In this document: in pieces, positions 1 through 6,974 of the stretch | How positions within the stretch are numbered: the first letter of the stretch is position 1 | Layout: every line of letters begins with the position of its first letter | Assembly: GCF_028561335.1 (NCBI RefSeq) | Contig: NZ_JAQQTG010000015.1 | Coordinates: 3,433-67,432 of the forward strand | DNA: 64,000 bases | Reading direction: 5' to 3' | Origin: Aequorivita todarodis | GTDB lineage: Bacteria; Bacteroidota; Bacteroidia; Flavobacteriales; Flavobacteriaceae | Program-made: the position numbers and the translations under genes | Notes under the pieces: generated by a model | Seen by the model: the letters and a program-made list of their open reading frames with translations, nothing else | What the model was told of the DNA's origin: nothing | The model's database searches: none

Positions 1-1
1 A

Positions 2-433
2 GCCTTTAATAAATTCAACAATCAATTAGGACATTACTTTCGAAACCTTTATCATATCTTATTATACCTAAAAGAAACAGAAGAAGTAGAAATTGGTCAG
101 TTACAATTAGATGGATTAAAAGGTGATAAAATTGATTTCTCTATTAATGGTAACAATTTAGAACTGGATAGAATCGAAAGGAAATATAAAAGATACGCAG
201 ACTTTATACAAGCACAAATGAGTCAACAAGAATTGTTTCTTTTATTTTACAATGCTTTGTTTTTTAAAAAAATGAAAAAATTAGTTCAGTATTACGGTAT
301 AATAGAAAATTTAAATAGAGAGGATTTGTTGTATCCTGATATAGATTCTAAACATTATTCGAAATTTATTGACGGTATTGAGATAATACAAGGTTCAGTT
401 TTGAAATCTAGAAATGAAATTTTGGAGATATAA
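2..433 (+). CDS. AbiC-like (putAbiC) abortive infection protein, C-terminal part
   Basis: The reading frame is open from the first bases of the window, so the start lies outside it; about 143 residues are visible. The visible part contains HYFRNLYHIL near its start and YADFIQAQMSQQELFLLFYN in the middle, followed by a charged tail. This pattern (HYFR..YHI, then YA.F..AQ.S..E..LLFYN) is what I associate with the putative phage abortive infection family putAbiC (PF16872). Members usually carry N-terminal membrane segments, which would lie upstream of the window. An antiphage role is inferred from the family only. The next gene downstream faces the other way. Confidence 0.7.
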   Translation, partial: AFNKFNNQLGHYFRNLYHILLYLKETEEVEIGQLQLDGLKGDKIDFSINGNNLELDRIERKYKRYADFIQAQMSQQELFLLFYNALFFKKMKKLVQYYGIIENLNREDLLYPDIDSKHYSKFIDGIEIIQGSVLKSRNEILEI

Positions 434-504
434 CTTTCCCGGCTATCATTAGCGTCCTGCTCGTACCAAAACCCACAAAAACACCTCTAAGACCCCTCGC
501 TGCC

Positions 505-590
505 TCACGTTTGTAACGTGTGCCCGCAACATAACTCAAAGTGTTTTCCAGTTTTGTCAGCGGCAAGGCACGGAAGCTCCACAGCTACAG
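505..590 (+). repeat. Degenerate copy of the RAYT-associated repeat
   Basis: The stretch starts with CTCACGTTTGTAACGTGTGC and continues with CCGCAA, ACTCA, TTTTGTCAGCGGCAAGG. This is the same order of blocks as in the three well-conserved elements at 1359, 1494 and 2239, but with many substitutions and without the closing GCGTTGCAAAC arm. It lies between the AbiC-like gene and the HTH gene and looks like a decayed element. Confidence 0.5.
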
Positions 591-639
591 AGCCTTTATA
601 AGAAGAACCCAACGGACCCAGACAGGGGCCTGAACAGCC

Positions 640-987
640 TCACTTCCTCAAGAGATCCTTCAGCAAATCCAGCTGCAGCTTCAGGTCGCGGTTTTCGGCC
701 TGCAGTTGCGCAATCTGGTCCATTGCACTTGCGCCTGCGGGTAAATTGGTTGCATAGTCGGCAGGAAGTCGGGCGGCCAAATCTGCAAAAAAATTATGCT
801 TGAGCACCCTAGACAACTGCCACACAATGCGCACCTGCAGGCTTGCGCGCTTATCGTAGTTATAAACGCCGGACCGGTTCTTATTCATTTGCCGCGCCAA
901 GCTTGCGCTACTTATGCGCCTTTTATCCATTACCTGCTTAAGGAGTTGGCCCATATTTGGGGGACTCAATTCGGAAGGTGTTGTCAT
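640..987 (-). CDS. Small helix-turn-helix protein with C-terminal coiled coil
   Basis: The product has 115 residues. Residues about 12-65 read as a Cro/CI-type HTH (GQLLKQVMDKRRISSASLAR, then QMNKNRSGVYNYDKR), and residues about 88-114 form a leucine-rich coiled coil (IAQLQAENRDLKLQLDLLKD), which suggests a dimer. No catalytic domain is present. The gene is clearly more GC-rich than its flanks (the upstream 250 bases are very AT-rich), which hints at a different origin. Two 18-bp palindromes upstream at 1099 and 1187 could be operators. I do not recognise a named family beyond HTH_3-like; the function is open. Confidence 0.7.
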   Translation of the reverse strand: MTTPSELSPPNMGQLLKQVMDKRRISSASLARQMNKNRSGVYNYDKRASLQVRIVWQLSRVLKHNFFADLAARLPADYATNLPAGASAMDQIAQLQAENRDLKLQLDLLKDLLRK

Positions 988-1098
988 ATAATAAAATTAA
1001 GGATTGGTTTAATATTATAAAATAAGGTTATAGTAAATACGTATTGTATATATTTTGCCTAAAATAGTATGCTTTTTATGTACAATGGTTTATTATTT

Positions 1099-1204
1099 AA
1101 CGTGTACAAACACGTTGTTTAGTGTATTATAGCCTATTGATTATGGTGTTTAAGTATGTTATACAACGTTTAAAGGTTTATCATTTAACGTGTATAGATA
1201 CGTT
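1099..1204. promoter_or_regulatory. Pair of 18-bp palindromes upstream of the HTH gene
   Basis: AACGTGTACAAACACGTT (1099-1116) is an inverted repeat, and a related copy AACGTGTATAGATACGTT lies at 1187-1204. Both are preceded by GGTTTAT.ATTT and are 88 bp apart in the same orientation. They sit in a very AT-rich, gene-free stretch (988-1358) upstream of the minus-strand HTH gene, so they may be operator sites for that regulator. Apart from these sites and the first RAYT-type repeat I see no gene or RNA in the stretch. Confidence 0.4.
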
Positions 1205-1358
1205 ATTTATAGATTTTTGTTTATTTCTTAAATACTAAGTTACTGAAAAAAGAGAATACTGGCCGCCATCATTTGCACAAATGCAGATAGCATCACACTA
1301 ATTCCCTTCTAAATGACGAAGGCACTGTACATTCCACAGCAAAATCTTCCCCCAGCTA

Positions 1359-1447
1359 GCGCACGTTTGCAACGTGTGCCCGCAAACTTACTCACATCAG
1401 GCTGTTGTTTTGCCAAAGGCAAGGTACGCGTTGCAAACGCGCACCAG
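1359..1447 (+). repeat. REP-like element, copy 1
   Basis: The element opens with the hairpin GCGCACGTTTGCAACGTGTG, continues with a conserved block ending in ACTCACATCAGGCTG, a small TTGCC-AAA-GGCAA hairpin, and closes with GCGTTGCAAACGCGCACCAG, which is an inverted version of the opening arm. It is one of three near-identical copies in the window, all in the same orientation, two of them bracketing the RAYT gene. Confidence 0.75.
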
Positions 1448-1493
1448 CCTTCAACTTTCAATATCATTTCATTTTTACAAGTTATGTATGATA

Positions 1494-1603
1494 GCGCACG
1501 TTTGCAACGTGTGCCCGCAAACTTACTCACATCAGGCTGCTGTTTTGCCAAAGGCAAGGAACGCGTTGCAAACCTGCCTGCCGCAGGCAGGCGCGCACCA
1601 GCA
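1494..1603 (+). repeat. REP-like element, copy 2, adjoining the RAYT 3' end
   Basis: Same structure as the copy at 1359, with an extra CCTGCCTG-CCG-CAGGCAGG hairpin (1573-1591) inserted before the closing GCGCGCACCAGC arm. It ends about 24 bp from the stop codon of the transposase gene at 1627. Over the first 65 bases it is nearly identical to copies 1 and 3. Confidence 0.75.
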
Positions 1604-1626
1604 CTTAAAAGTATAGTTGTTAAACT

Positions 1627-2184
1627 TCAACCCAGAAATCCAATATCATCAATCTCAAAAGTAGGATCTTGTTCTGCAAAATTTCGCGCACTGCTATACT
1701 TCCATTCTGTTGGAATAGTTACAAAACCTGCAACCACGGGATTATTGTGTATGTATTCCAATTTTTGCTTTATAACTGGGGTGCTCCAAAGTTCAATGGG
1801 TTTGTTGTGATGTTGCCAAAATTGGTAACCTTTTACATTACTTTGTTTTTTTCCGGCTCTTTCAAACATCCATAACAGCCATTCTTTTCTACTTTCCTGA
1901 GGATTTTCAGCGATAGCTTTCACCAATTTTTTTGAAGTAAATTTTTTAAAATCGCCCAGTAATTTAGCGGGTTCATCATCTTTACTTCTAAATACAAAAT
2001 GTATATGGCTCGGCATAAAGCAATACGCAAAGAGTTCCATTCCTTTGTGTTCCCTACAATATGCAATACTCTTTGCCAAGATGACCATATAGTATTCACG
2101 GGTAAAAACATCAATCCAGTAAACAGTGGCAAACGAAACAAAGTATGCCGCTGTAGGATTATGGAATTTATACTTTCTGCTCAT
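1627..2184 (-). CDS. REP-associated tyrosine transposase (RAYT), Y1/HUH family
   Basis: The product has 185 residues. It carries the HUH motif as MPSHIHFVF (around residues 57-65) and a catalytic-tyrosine region KLEYIHNNPVVAGFV (around residues 140-155), the signature order of the IS200-like Y1 transposase family, RAYT branch. Such enzymes nick single-stranded DNA at palindromic ends. The gene is bracketed by near-identical palindromic elements at 1494-1603 and 2239-2346, with a further copy at 1359, which fits the RAYT/REP relationship. The frame is intact and the length is typical. Its own transposition in cis is unproven; RAYTs are often domesticated single-copy genes. Confidence 0.9.
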   Translation of the reverse strand: MSRKYKFHNPTAAYFVSFATVYWIDVFTREYYMVILAKSIAYCREHKGMELFAYCFMPSHIHFVFRSKDDEPAKLLGDFKKFTSKKLVKAIAENPQESRKEWLLWMFERAGKKQSNVKGYQFWQHHNKPIELWSTPVIKQKLEYIHNNPVVAGFVTIPTEWKYSSARNFAEQDPTFEIDDIGFLG

Positions 2185-2238
2185 TGTATAAATTTACAAA
2201 ACCAATTAATTTATGCGACAAATAAATTTGAAATGGTA

Positions 2239-2346
2239 GCGCACGTTTGCAACGTGTGTCCGCAAACTTACTCACATCAGGCTGCTGTTTTGTCAAAAGG
2301 CAAGCTACGCGTTGCAAACCTGTCTGCAACAGGCAGGCGCACACCA
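2239..2346 (+). repeat. REP-like element, copy 3, adjoining the RAYT 5' end
   Basis: GCGCACGTTTGCAACGTGTG opens the element and CGTTGCAAACCTGTCTGCAA continues into the closing arm. It is in the same orientation as copies 1 and 2 and about 55 bp upstream of the RAYT start codon. The internal TTGCC-AAA-GGCAA hairpin is slightly changed here (TTGTCAAAAGGCAA), so this copy is a little more diverged. Confidence 0.75.
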
Positions 2347-2419
2347 ACAATTGTGGAATTCTACCAACGAGGCTTCCTAAAATATTTCAGTATCTTTGAA
2401 TGAAATCAGGATAGATAAG

Positions 2420-2602
2420 ATGCAACTAAAATTCCAAACAAAAGAAGAAAGCAACCGCCAGCAAGAGGAAGCCTTCCTAAAACTCCCAAAATCTGAACGG
2501 GTTTGGCTTTTTTTTGAATTGATGCAGAAAAGCAAAAGTCTTCCTGTTAAAGAGAGGCCTTCCAAATCTGAAAACTTTATCATTAACATACAATTAAAAT
2601 GA
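2420..2602 (+). CDS. Small protein paired with a nucleotidyltransferase
   Basis: From the ATG at 2420 the product is 60 residues (an in-frame TTG lies at 2396). It is highly charged, with a helical part reading LKLPKSERVWLFFELMQK, and has no signal peptide or membrane segment. Its stop overlaps the start of the nucleotidyltransferase by 4 bp (ATGA at 2599), so the two are almost certainly translated together. A small partner upstream of an MNT-type nucleotidyltransferase is reminiscent of toxin-antitoxin pairs, but I do not recognise this family and cannot assign which partner would do what. Confidence 0.6.
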   Translation: MQLKFQTKEESNRQQEEAFLKLPKSERVWLFFELMQKSKSLPVKERPSKSENFIINIQLK

Positions 2603-3078
2603 TTGGCGATTGGAATACCGCTATTGAAAACTTTATAATGCTTTCAACAAAGCACAAAGTTAGAATGCTAATGGTGGGTGGGGCAGCAGTAAACTTTCAT
2701 GGGTATCAGCGCCATTCTGCCGATGTCGATTTTTGGATTGATACTTCTGCCGAAAATTTTGATAAACTCGTAGCAGTTTTTCGAGAAATGGATTTTGAGA
2801 TTGACGACTTTCCCGAAGCGGTAAAAAAAAAGCAACAGAATATCTCTGTAAAATTCTCTCCCGTAGATTTTGATCTCGAATTAATCACGAAGTTTTCGGT
2901 AAACAAATCATTTGACGAAGCTTATAAACAAAGTGAAACAGTAACACTGGAAAAAAACAATAAGCAACTTATTTGGCGGGTTATTTCTTTAGAAGATTTA
3001 ATAACAAGTAAAATAAAATCTGGTCGTCCCATAGACCTTTTGGATATACAACAGCTTCATAAAAAAAACAAAGAATAA
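2599..3078 (+). CDS. Nucleotidyltransferase of the MNT/AbiEii-like superfamily
   Basis: The product has 159 residues. MVGGAAVNFHGYQRHSADVD (about residues 25-44) matches the GG.A...HG..R.T.D.D signature of the polymerase-beta-like fold, with the metal-binding Asp pair at DVDFWID and a third acidic position in VDFDLELI. The C-terminal part (ISLEDLITSKIKSGRPIDLL) matches the helix that closes many of these small nucleotidyltransferases. The usual activity is transfer of NMP to a protein or RNA; the substrate is unknown. It overlaps the small gene upstream by 4 bp and the DinB-family gene downstream by 1 bp (TAATG). Confidence 0.75.
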   Translation: MIGDWNTAIENFIMLSTKHKVRMLMVGGAAVNFHGYQRHSADVDFWIDTSAENFDKLVAVFREMDFEIDDFPEAVKKKQQNISVKFSPVDFDLELITKFSVNKSFDEAYKQSETVTLEKNNKQLIWRVISLEDLITSKIKSGRPIDLLDIQQLHKKNKE

Positions 3079-3542
3079 TGAACGAGTCGCACCGCATACA
3101 AACCCTTTTCATAGACCTATATCACGGCCACCCTTGGATAGATGTAACCTTGGAGGATACGCTCAGCCTTATTACGGCAGAGCAGGCCGCACAACGCCCC
3201 ATTAAAAACGGCAACACCATCTGGGAAATCGTAAACCACATGATAGCGTGGCGCGAAAATGTATTGAAAAGAGTACAGGGCGAAGTGCTTGAAACCCCGT
3301 CAAACAATTATATAGAAAAGATAAAAGATACTTCCGAAGAAGCGTGGCAACAAACCCTCGAAACCTTGGAAAGAACCCAAAAGGAATGGCTCTATTTCCT
3401 TAGTACTTTTAATGAGGCAGATTTTATCAATAAATATCCGGTAAACAAACTCACCTATTATCAGCACATCCACGGCATCCTCCAGCACGATGCCTATCAT
3501 TTGGGGCAGATAGTCTTATTGGCAAAAATAACCAATCCGTAA
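3078..3542 (+). CDS. DinB-family protein
   Basis: The product has 154 residues and is predicted to be an all-helical four-helix bundle. Likely metal ligands of the DinB/YfiT fold are visible: WEIVNHMIAWRENVL (first His) and ILQHDAYHLGQIVLL (paired His near the C-terminus). Family members bind a divalent metal and some are thiol (bacillithiol or mycothiol) transferases; the substrate here is unknown. The start codon shares one base with the stop of the nucleotidyltransferase gene, so it probably belongs to the same transcript as that pair, though the functional link is unclear. Confidence 0.8.
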   Translation: MNESHRIQTLFIDLYHGHPWIDVTLEDTLSLITAEQAAQRPIKNGNTIWEIVNHMIAWRENVLKRVQGEVLETPSNNYIEKIKDTSEEAWQQTLETLERTQKEWLYFLSTFNEADFINKYPVNKLTYYQHIHGILQHDAYHLGQIVLLAKITNP

Positions 3543-3549
3543 CCTGCCG

Positions 3550-3858
3550 ATGCTACAAACGCTGGTACACTATACGTTGCATCTTTTGGCTCCCGGCCTT
3601 ATAGCTTATATTTTTTTCAGAAAGGAATGGAAAAAAGCCTGGCTCATTATGCTGGCAACGATGCTAGTAGATTTGGATCACCTCCTCGCCACCCCAATTT
3701 TCGATCCCGGCCGTTGCAGCATCAACTTCCACCCGTTGCACACCTATTGGGCGATTGCAGGATATGTGGTATTGTTATTCTTTAGGAAAACTAGGATCAT
3801 CGCTGTGGGATTATTATTTCACATGTTTACGGACTATATAGATTGCCAATGGAATTGA
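3550..3858 (+). CDS. DUF6122-family membrane protein
   Basis: The product has 102 residues with about three membrane helices. Polar residues that could bind a metal recur: VHYTLHLLAPG at the start, LVDLDHLLATP in the middle, NFHPLHTYW, and HMFTDYIDC at the end. This pattern resembles the DUF6122 family and membrane-bound metal-dependent hydrolases of the YdjM type in miniature. It follows the DinB gene by 7 bp and may be co-transcribed. No function can be assigned. Confidence 0.7.
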   Translation: MLQTLVHYTLHLLAPGLIAYIFFRKEWKKAWLIMLATMLVDLDHLLATPIFDPGRCSINFHPLHTYWAIAGYVVLLFFRKTRIIAVGLLFHMFTDYIDCQWN

Positions 3859-3863
3859 AATAT

Positions 3864-3933
3864 CAAATACCAAATACCAAATACCAAATACCAAATACCA
3901 AATACCAAATACCAAATACCAAATTCCAAATTC
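3864..3933. repeat. Heptamer tandem array (CAAATAC)8 + (CAAATTC)2
   Basis: Eight exact copies of CAAATAC starting at 3864 are followed by two CAAATTC units, all in strict 7-bp phase, right after the stop codon of the DUF6122 gene. No coding role. Short tracts with 7-bp phasing recur at 12160, 13595, 13686 and 36398. Confidence 0.9.
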
Positions 3934-3937
3934 CAAA

Positions 3938-3965
3938 CCTGCCTGTCGTGCCTCTGGCAGGCAGG
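3938..3965. repeat. CCTGCCTG...CAGGCAGG inverted repeat
   Basis: CCTGCCTG (3938-3945) and CAGGCAGG (3958-3965) form an 8-bp stem around a 12-base loop. The same arms form the optional hairpin in the RAYT-type repeat at 1573-1591. It sits between the convergent DUF6122 and rlmH genes and could act as a transcription barrier. Confidence 0.6.
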
Positions 3966-3983
3966 TCCCGAATAAAAAAATCC

Positions 3984-4457
3984 CTACCGATGGTGGTACG
4001 GCTCATTCCGAAGGATAGTAAACCCGCGATACAGCTGCTCAATAAAGAAAAGCCGAACCATTTGGTGCGAAAAGGTCATTGCGGATAGCGAAATCTTCCC
4101 GTTGGCACGTTCATAAACGGCATCGCTAAACCCATACGGACCACCAATTACGAAAATTAGGTTTTTCAACCCGCTGTTCATTTTCTTTTGAAGAAACTGC
4201 GCAAACCCTTCGGAAGTATAGGTTTTTCCCTTTTCGTCAAGTAGTATTAACACGTCGGCAGTAGAAGTTCGCTTCAGAATTTCATCACCTTCTGCTTGTT
4301 TTTGAAGTGCTTCGGAAAGATTCTTCGCATTCTTCACATCGGGAATCACTTCCATTTCAAAAGCAATATAAAATCCAAGGCGCTTGGTGTAGTCATCCAT
4401 CAGGCTTTGCAGTTGTTTGTTGTCGGTCTTGCCTATGGCGAGCAGTGTTATTTTCAT
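3984..4457 (-). CDS. rlmH: 23S rRNA (pseudouridine1915-N3)-methyltransferase RlmH
   Basis: The product has 157 residues, the normal length. The SPOUT signature is clear: LILLDEKGKTYTSEGFAQFL, then FVIGGPYGFSDAVYERANGK (SAM-binding trefoil knot), then LSAMTFSHQMVRLFFIEQLY and the C-terminal YRGFTILRNEPYHH. The enzyme methylates N3 of pseudouridine 1915 in helix 69 of 23S rRNA as a homodimer. It is transcribed away from nadC and ends close to the heptamer array. Confidence 0.97.
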   Translation of the reverse strand: MKITLLAIGKTDNKQLQSLMDDYTKRLGFYIAFEMEVIPDVKNAKNLSEALQKQAEGDEILKRTSTADVLILLDEKGKTYTSEGFAQFLQKKMNSGLKNLIFVIGGPYGFSDAVYERANGKISLSAMTFSHQMVRLFFIEQLYRGFTILRNEPYHHR

Positions 4458-4555
4458 ATTTCAAAAGTAATGGATTTTAAAGGTTTTTGCATAACTGCCT
4501 ACTGAAACTGAATACTGCCAACTCTTTTTGTTATTTTAGCTGAAATTTCCTTGCT

Positions 4556-5416
4556 ATGATTTCAGAAAAACAATTCAACAAAGAAATAGACATCATCATC
4601 GCCAACGCCATCCGCGAGGATGTGGGCGATGGCGACCACAGCTCACTGGCCTGCATTTCGGAAGATGCGCGCGGTTCCGCAAAACTTTTGGTGAAAGATG
4701 GAGGCATCATTGCCGGCGTGGAATTTGCCCGGCAGGTTTTTGAATATGTAGATCCGGGACTTGAGATCGATATTAAAATAAAGGACGGAAGCCCCGTAAA
4801 GTATGATGATGTGGCATTTTATGTTTCGGGCCTGTCGCAATCTATCTTAAAGTCGGAAAGATTGGTCTTGAATGCCATGCAGCGTATGAGCGCCATTGCC
4901 ACTAAAACGAATAAATACGTAAAACTGCTTGAGGGCACAAACACAAAAATCCTCGACACCCGCAAGACCACGCCCGGCATCCGAGCCTTGGAAAAGTGGG
5001 CGGTAAAGATTGGAGGCGGGGAGAACCACCGTTTTGCCTTGTACGATATGGTAATGCTAAAAGACAACCATATCGATTTCTGCGGTGGAATAACGAAGGC
5101 GATTGAAAAGACAAAGAAATATTTAAAGGATAATCAGCTTGACCTCAAGATTATAGTTGAAGCAAGAAATCTTGAAGAAATCGAGGAAATCATTAAAACA
5201 GAAGGCGTTTACAGGATCTTGATAGACAACTTCAATTATGAAGATACACGCGAGGCGGTAAAATTAATAAACGGAAAATGTCTTACAGAGTCCAGTGGGG
5301 GAATCACGTTGGAAACCGCCAGAAAATATGCCGAATGTGGTGTGGATTATATTTCCAGCGGCGCGTTGACACATTCAGTCCACAATATGGATTTGAGCCT
5401 AAAAGCGGTTAAATGA
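4556..5416 (+). CDS. nadC: Nicotinate-nucleotide pyrophosphorylase (carboxylating), quinolinate phosphoribosyltransferase
   Basis: The product has 286 residues, typical for NadC. Recognisable blocks are EDVGDGDHSS near the N-terminus, NAMQRMSAIAT, TRKTTPGIRALEKWAVKIGG (phosphate and PRPP site), ALYDMVMLKDNHI, and the C-terminal barrel motifs ILIDNF and ESSGGI. It converts quinolinate and PRPP to nicotinate mononucleotide in de novo NAD synthesis. The yihY gene follows with a 4-bp overlap (ATGA), so the two share a transcript. Confidence 0.96.
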   Translation: MISEKQFNKEIDIIIANAIREDVGDGDHSSLACISEDARGSAKLLVKDGGIIAGVEFARQVFEYVDPGLEIDIKIKDGSPVKYDDVAFYVSGLSQSILKSERLVLNAMQRMSAIATKTNKYVKLLEGTNTKILDTRKTTPGIRALEKWAVKIGGGENHRFALYDMVMLKDNHIDFCGGITKAIEKTKKYLKDNQLDLKIIVEARNLEEIEEIIKTEGVYRILIDNFNYEDTREAVKLINGKCLTESSGGITLETARKYAECGVDYISSGALTHSVHNMDLSLKAVK

Positions 5417-6324
5417 GCGGGGAGGAAAAGGAAATAAACATTCCGGTCATTCGTGATTTGGTGCGGCTCAGTAAAAAAATAAAACTTCCCGGTCTGGGGG
5501 AGTTTTCGCTGTATCATTTGTTGGAAATTTATGGCACAGGAATACTGAAAGGTTCTTTTTCGCCGCGAGCCAGTTCCATAGCCTACAGTTTTTTTCTGGC
5601 GCTGTTTCCTTTTTTGCTGTTTCTGCTAAACTTGATCCCATATATTCCAATTGAAGGGTTCCAGACCCGTTTCTTAATATTTATTGAAGCCTTATTGCCT
5701 GCACAAACCACACAGTTTTTTTATCCAATAATTGCCGATATTGCCGTAAACCCAAGGGCTGGTTTATTATCCTTTGTGTTTTTTCTATCTCTATTTTTAT
5801 CCGCAAATGGGGTAAATGCTATTTTCAGTGCTTTTGAATATTCATTCCATGTAACCATCAACCGCAGTTTTTTTAGGCAGTATTTTGTGGCATTGGTGGT
5901 TTCCATTTTCTTGGCATTGTTGTTGTTAACTTCGGTAGGGGTCATTCTTTATGGAGAATATATCATCCACGACCTGCAGTCCAAGGCCTATATTGACAAT
6001 GACGTTTTCTGGATTTCGTTCTTTCAATTTCTGGTTTTTGTAATAATGATCTATGTTGTGATAGCCACCCTATATTATTTCGGCACCAAGGAAGGAAGGT
6101 CTTCCAGCTTTTTTTCGGTTGGGGCAGTAACCACTACGGTGCTGTTTCTGCTTACCACATACTTTTTTGGGGTCTATATAAATAATTTCTCAAATTATAA
6201 CGAGTTATACGGTTCCATTGGTGCACTTTTAATTTTGATGTTATATATTTGGATAAACGCAAACCTCTTGTTGCTGGGTTTTGAACTGAACATTTCCATA
6301 AAGCGACTAAAAGAAAAAATGTAA
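5413..6324 (+). CDS. YihY/virulence factor BrkB family inner-membrane protein
   Basis: The product has 303 residues with about six membrane helices. The first membrane segment after FSPRASSIAYSFFLALFPFL is the hallmark of the family, as is the C-terminal GSIGALLILMLYIWINANLL with a final LGFELN. The exact role of the family is unknown; it has been wrongly named RNase BN in older databases. Translation is coupled to nadC through the ATGA overlap. It is followed by a dispersed palindrome at 6388 that may mark the end of the transcript. Confidence 0.9.
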   Translation: MSGEEKEINIPVIRDLVRLSKKIKLPGLGEFSLYHLLEIYGTGILKGSFSPRASSIAYSFFLALFPFLLFLLNLIPYIPIEGFQTRFLIFIEALLPAQTTQFFYPIIADIAVNPRAGLLSFVFFLSLFLSANGVNAIFSAFEYSFHVTINRSFFRQYFVALVVSIFLALLLLTSVGVILYGEYIIHDLQSKAYIDNDVFWISFFQFLVFVIMIYVVIATLYYFGTKEGRSSSFFSVGAVTTTVLFLLTTYFFGVYINNFSNYNELYGSIGALLILMLYIWINANLLLLGFELNISIKRLKEKM

Positions 6325-6387
6325 CCCTAAACCTAATTTTTTAACTATCAGATGCCCACTAACATATAATAAACCAATAGAAGATGC

Positions 6388-6403
6388 CCCGATAGCTATC
6401 GGG
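6388..6403. repeat. Dispersed palindrome CCCGATAGCTATCGGG
   Basis: This 16-bp perfect palindrome lies between yihY and the DUF2147 gene, and outer arms GAAGATG (6380) and CATCTTC (6414) extend the possible hairpin. The identical palindrome occurs at 54177-54192 inside the cobalamin riboswitch, so it is a dispersed repeat and not a gene-specific site. Confidence 0.75.
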
Positions 6404-6444
6404 ATGGGCATACCATCTTCTTAATCCTCAAAATATTTAAACAG

Positions 6445-6873
6445 ATGAAAAAAGTACTTTTAACTATCTCCCTCGTTGCGCTTACCGTTATGACGGCCGT
6501 GGCACAGGACGTTACCGGAAAATGGAAAACCGTTGATGACGAAACCGGTGAAGAAAAATCAATCGTTGAAATCTATAAAGAAAACGGAAAAGTTTACGGC
6601 AAAGTAGTAGAGATTTTGAACCCTGCCAAAAGAAACGCCACCTGCGATCAATGCCCTGGTTCCGATAAGGGAAAACCCATTTTGGGAATTGTAATAATAA
6701 AAGGCCTTGAAAAAGATGGCGACGAATACAATGGGGGAACCATAATGGATCCTAACAACGGAAAAGTCTATAAATGCTATATAGAACTTGATGGCCCAAA
6801 CAAATTGGATGTTCGCGGCTATATCGGTTTTTCACTTTTGGGCAGAACGCAAACTTGGACGCGCGTAAAGTAA
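6445..6873 (+). CDS. DUF2147 secreted protein
   Basis: The product has 142 residues and begins with a clear signal peptide (MKKVLLTISLVALTVMTAVA, cleavage before QDVTG). The mature part GKWKTVDDETGEEKSIVEIY through the C-terminal GYIGFSLLGRTQTWTR matches DUF2147, a lipocalin-like beta-barrel family. Two cysteines in a CDQCPGSDKGKPILG turn are also family-typical. It is predicted to be periplasmic, with unknown ligand. The gene is single with a strong terminator 20 bp behind it. Confidence 0.85.
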   Translation: MKKVLLTISLVALTVMTAVAQDVTGKWKTVDDETGEEKSIVEIYKENGKVYGKVVEILNPAKRNATCDQCPGSDKGKPILGIVIIKGLEKDGDEYNGGTIMDPNNGKVYKCYIELDGPNKLDVRGYIGFSLLGRTQTWTRVK

Positions 6874-6895
6874 AAACATTAAAAATAGTATCTTT

Positions 6896-6922
6896 AGGCC
6901 ACCGCTTTTGGTGGCCTTTTTT
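6896..6922 (+). terminator. Rho-independent terminator after the DUF2147 gene
   Basis: AGGCCACC-GCTTTT-GGTGGCCT followed by a run of T. The stem is 8 bp and GC-rich. Confidence 0.9.
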
Positions 6923-6974
6923 AATACCAATAACCACATAACGCTTAACCCTTAACATCCAACTCAAAACAGCC

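Noticed and set aside
1313-1616. Open frames crossing the REP-like elements
   Set aside because: The translation is repetitive because the DNA is; the same peptide pieces appear in each copy. No protein-like features.
3843-4088. Frame through the CAAATAC array (repeating Gln-Ile-Pro-Asn-Thr-Lys-Tyr)
   Set aside because: A product of the tandem repeat in a spacer between convergent genes.
6889-6922. Promoter just before the DUF2147 terminator (TATCTTTA)
   Set aside because: The match is imperfect, it has no -33 element, and the stem follows at once.
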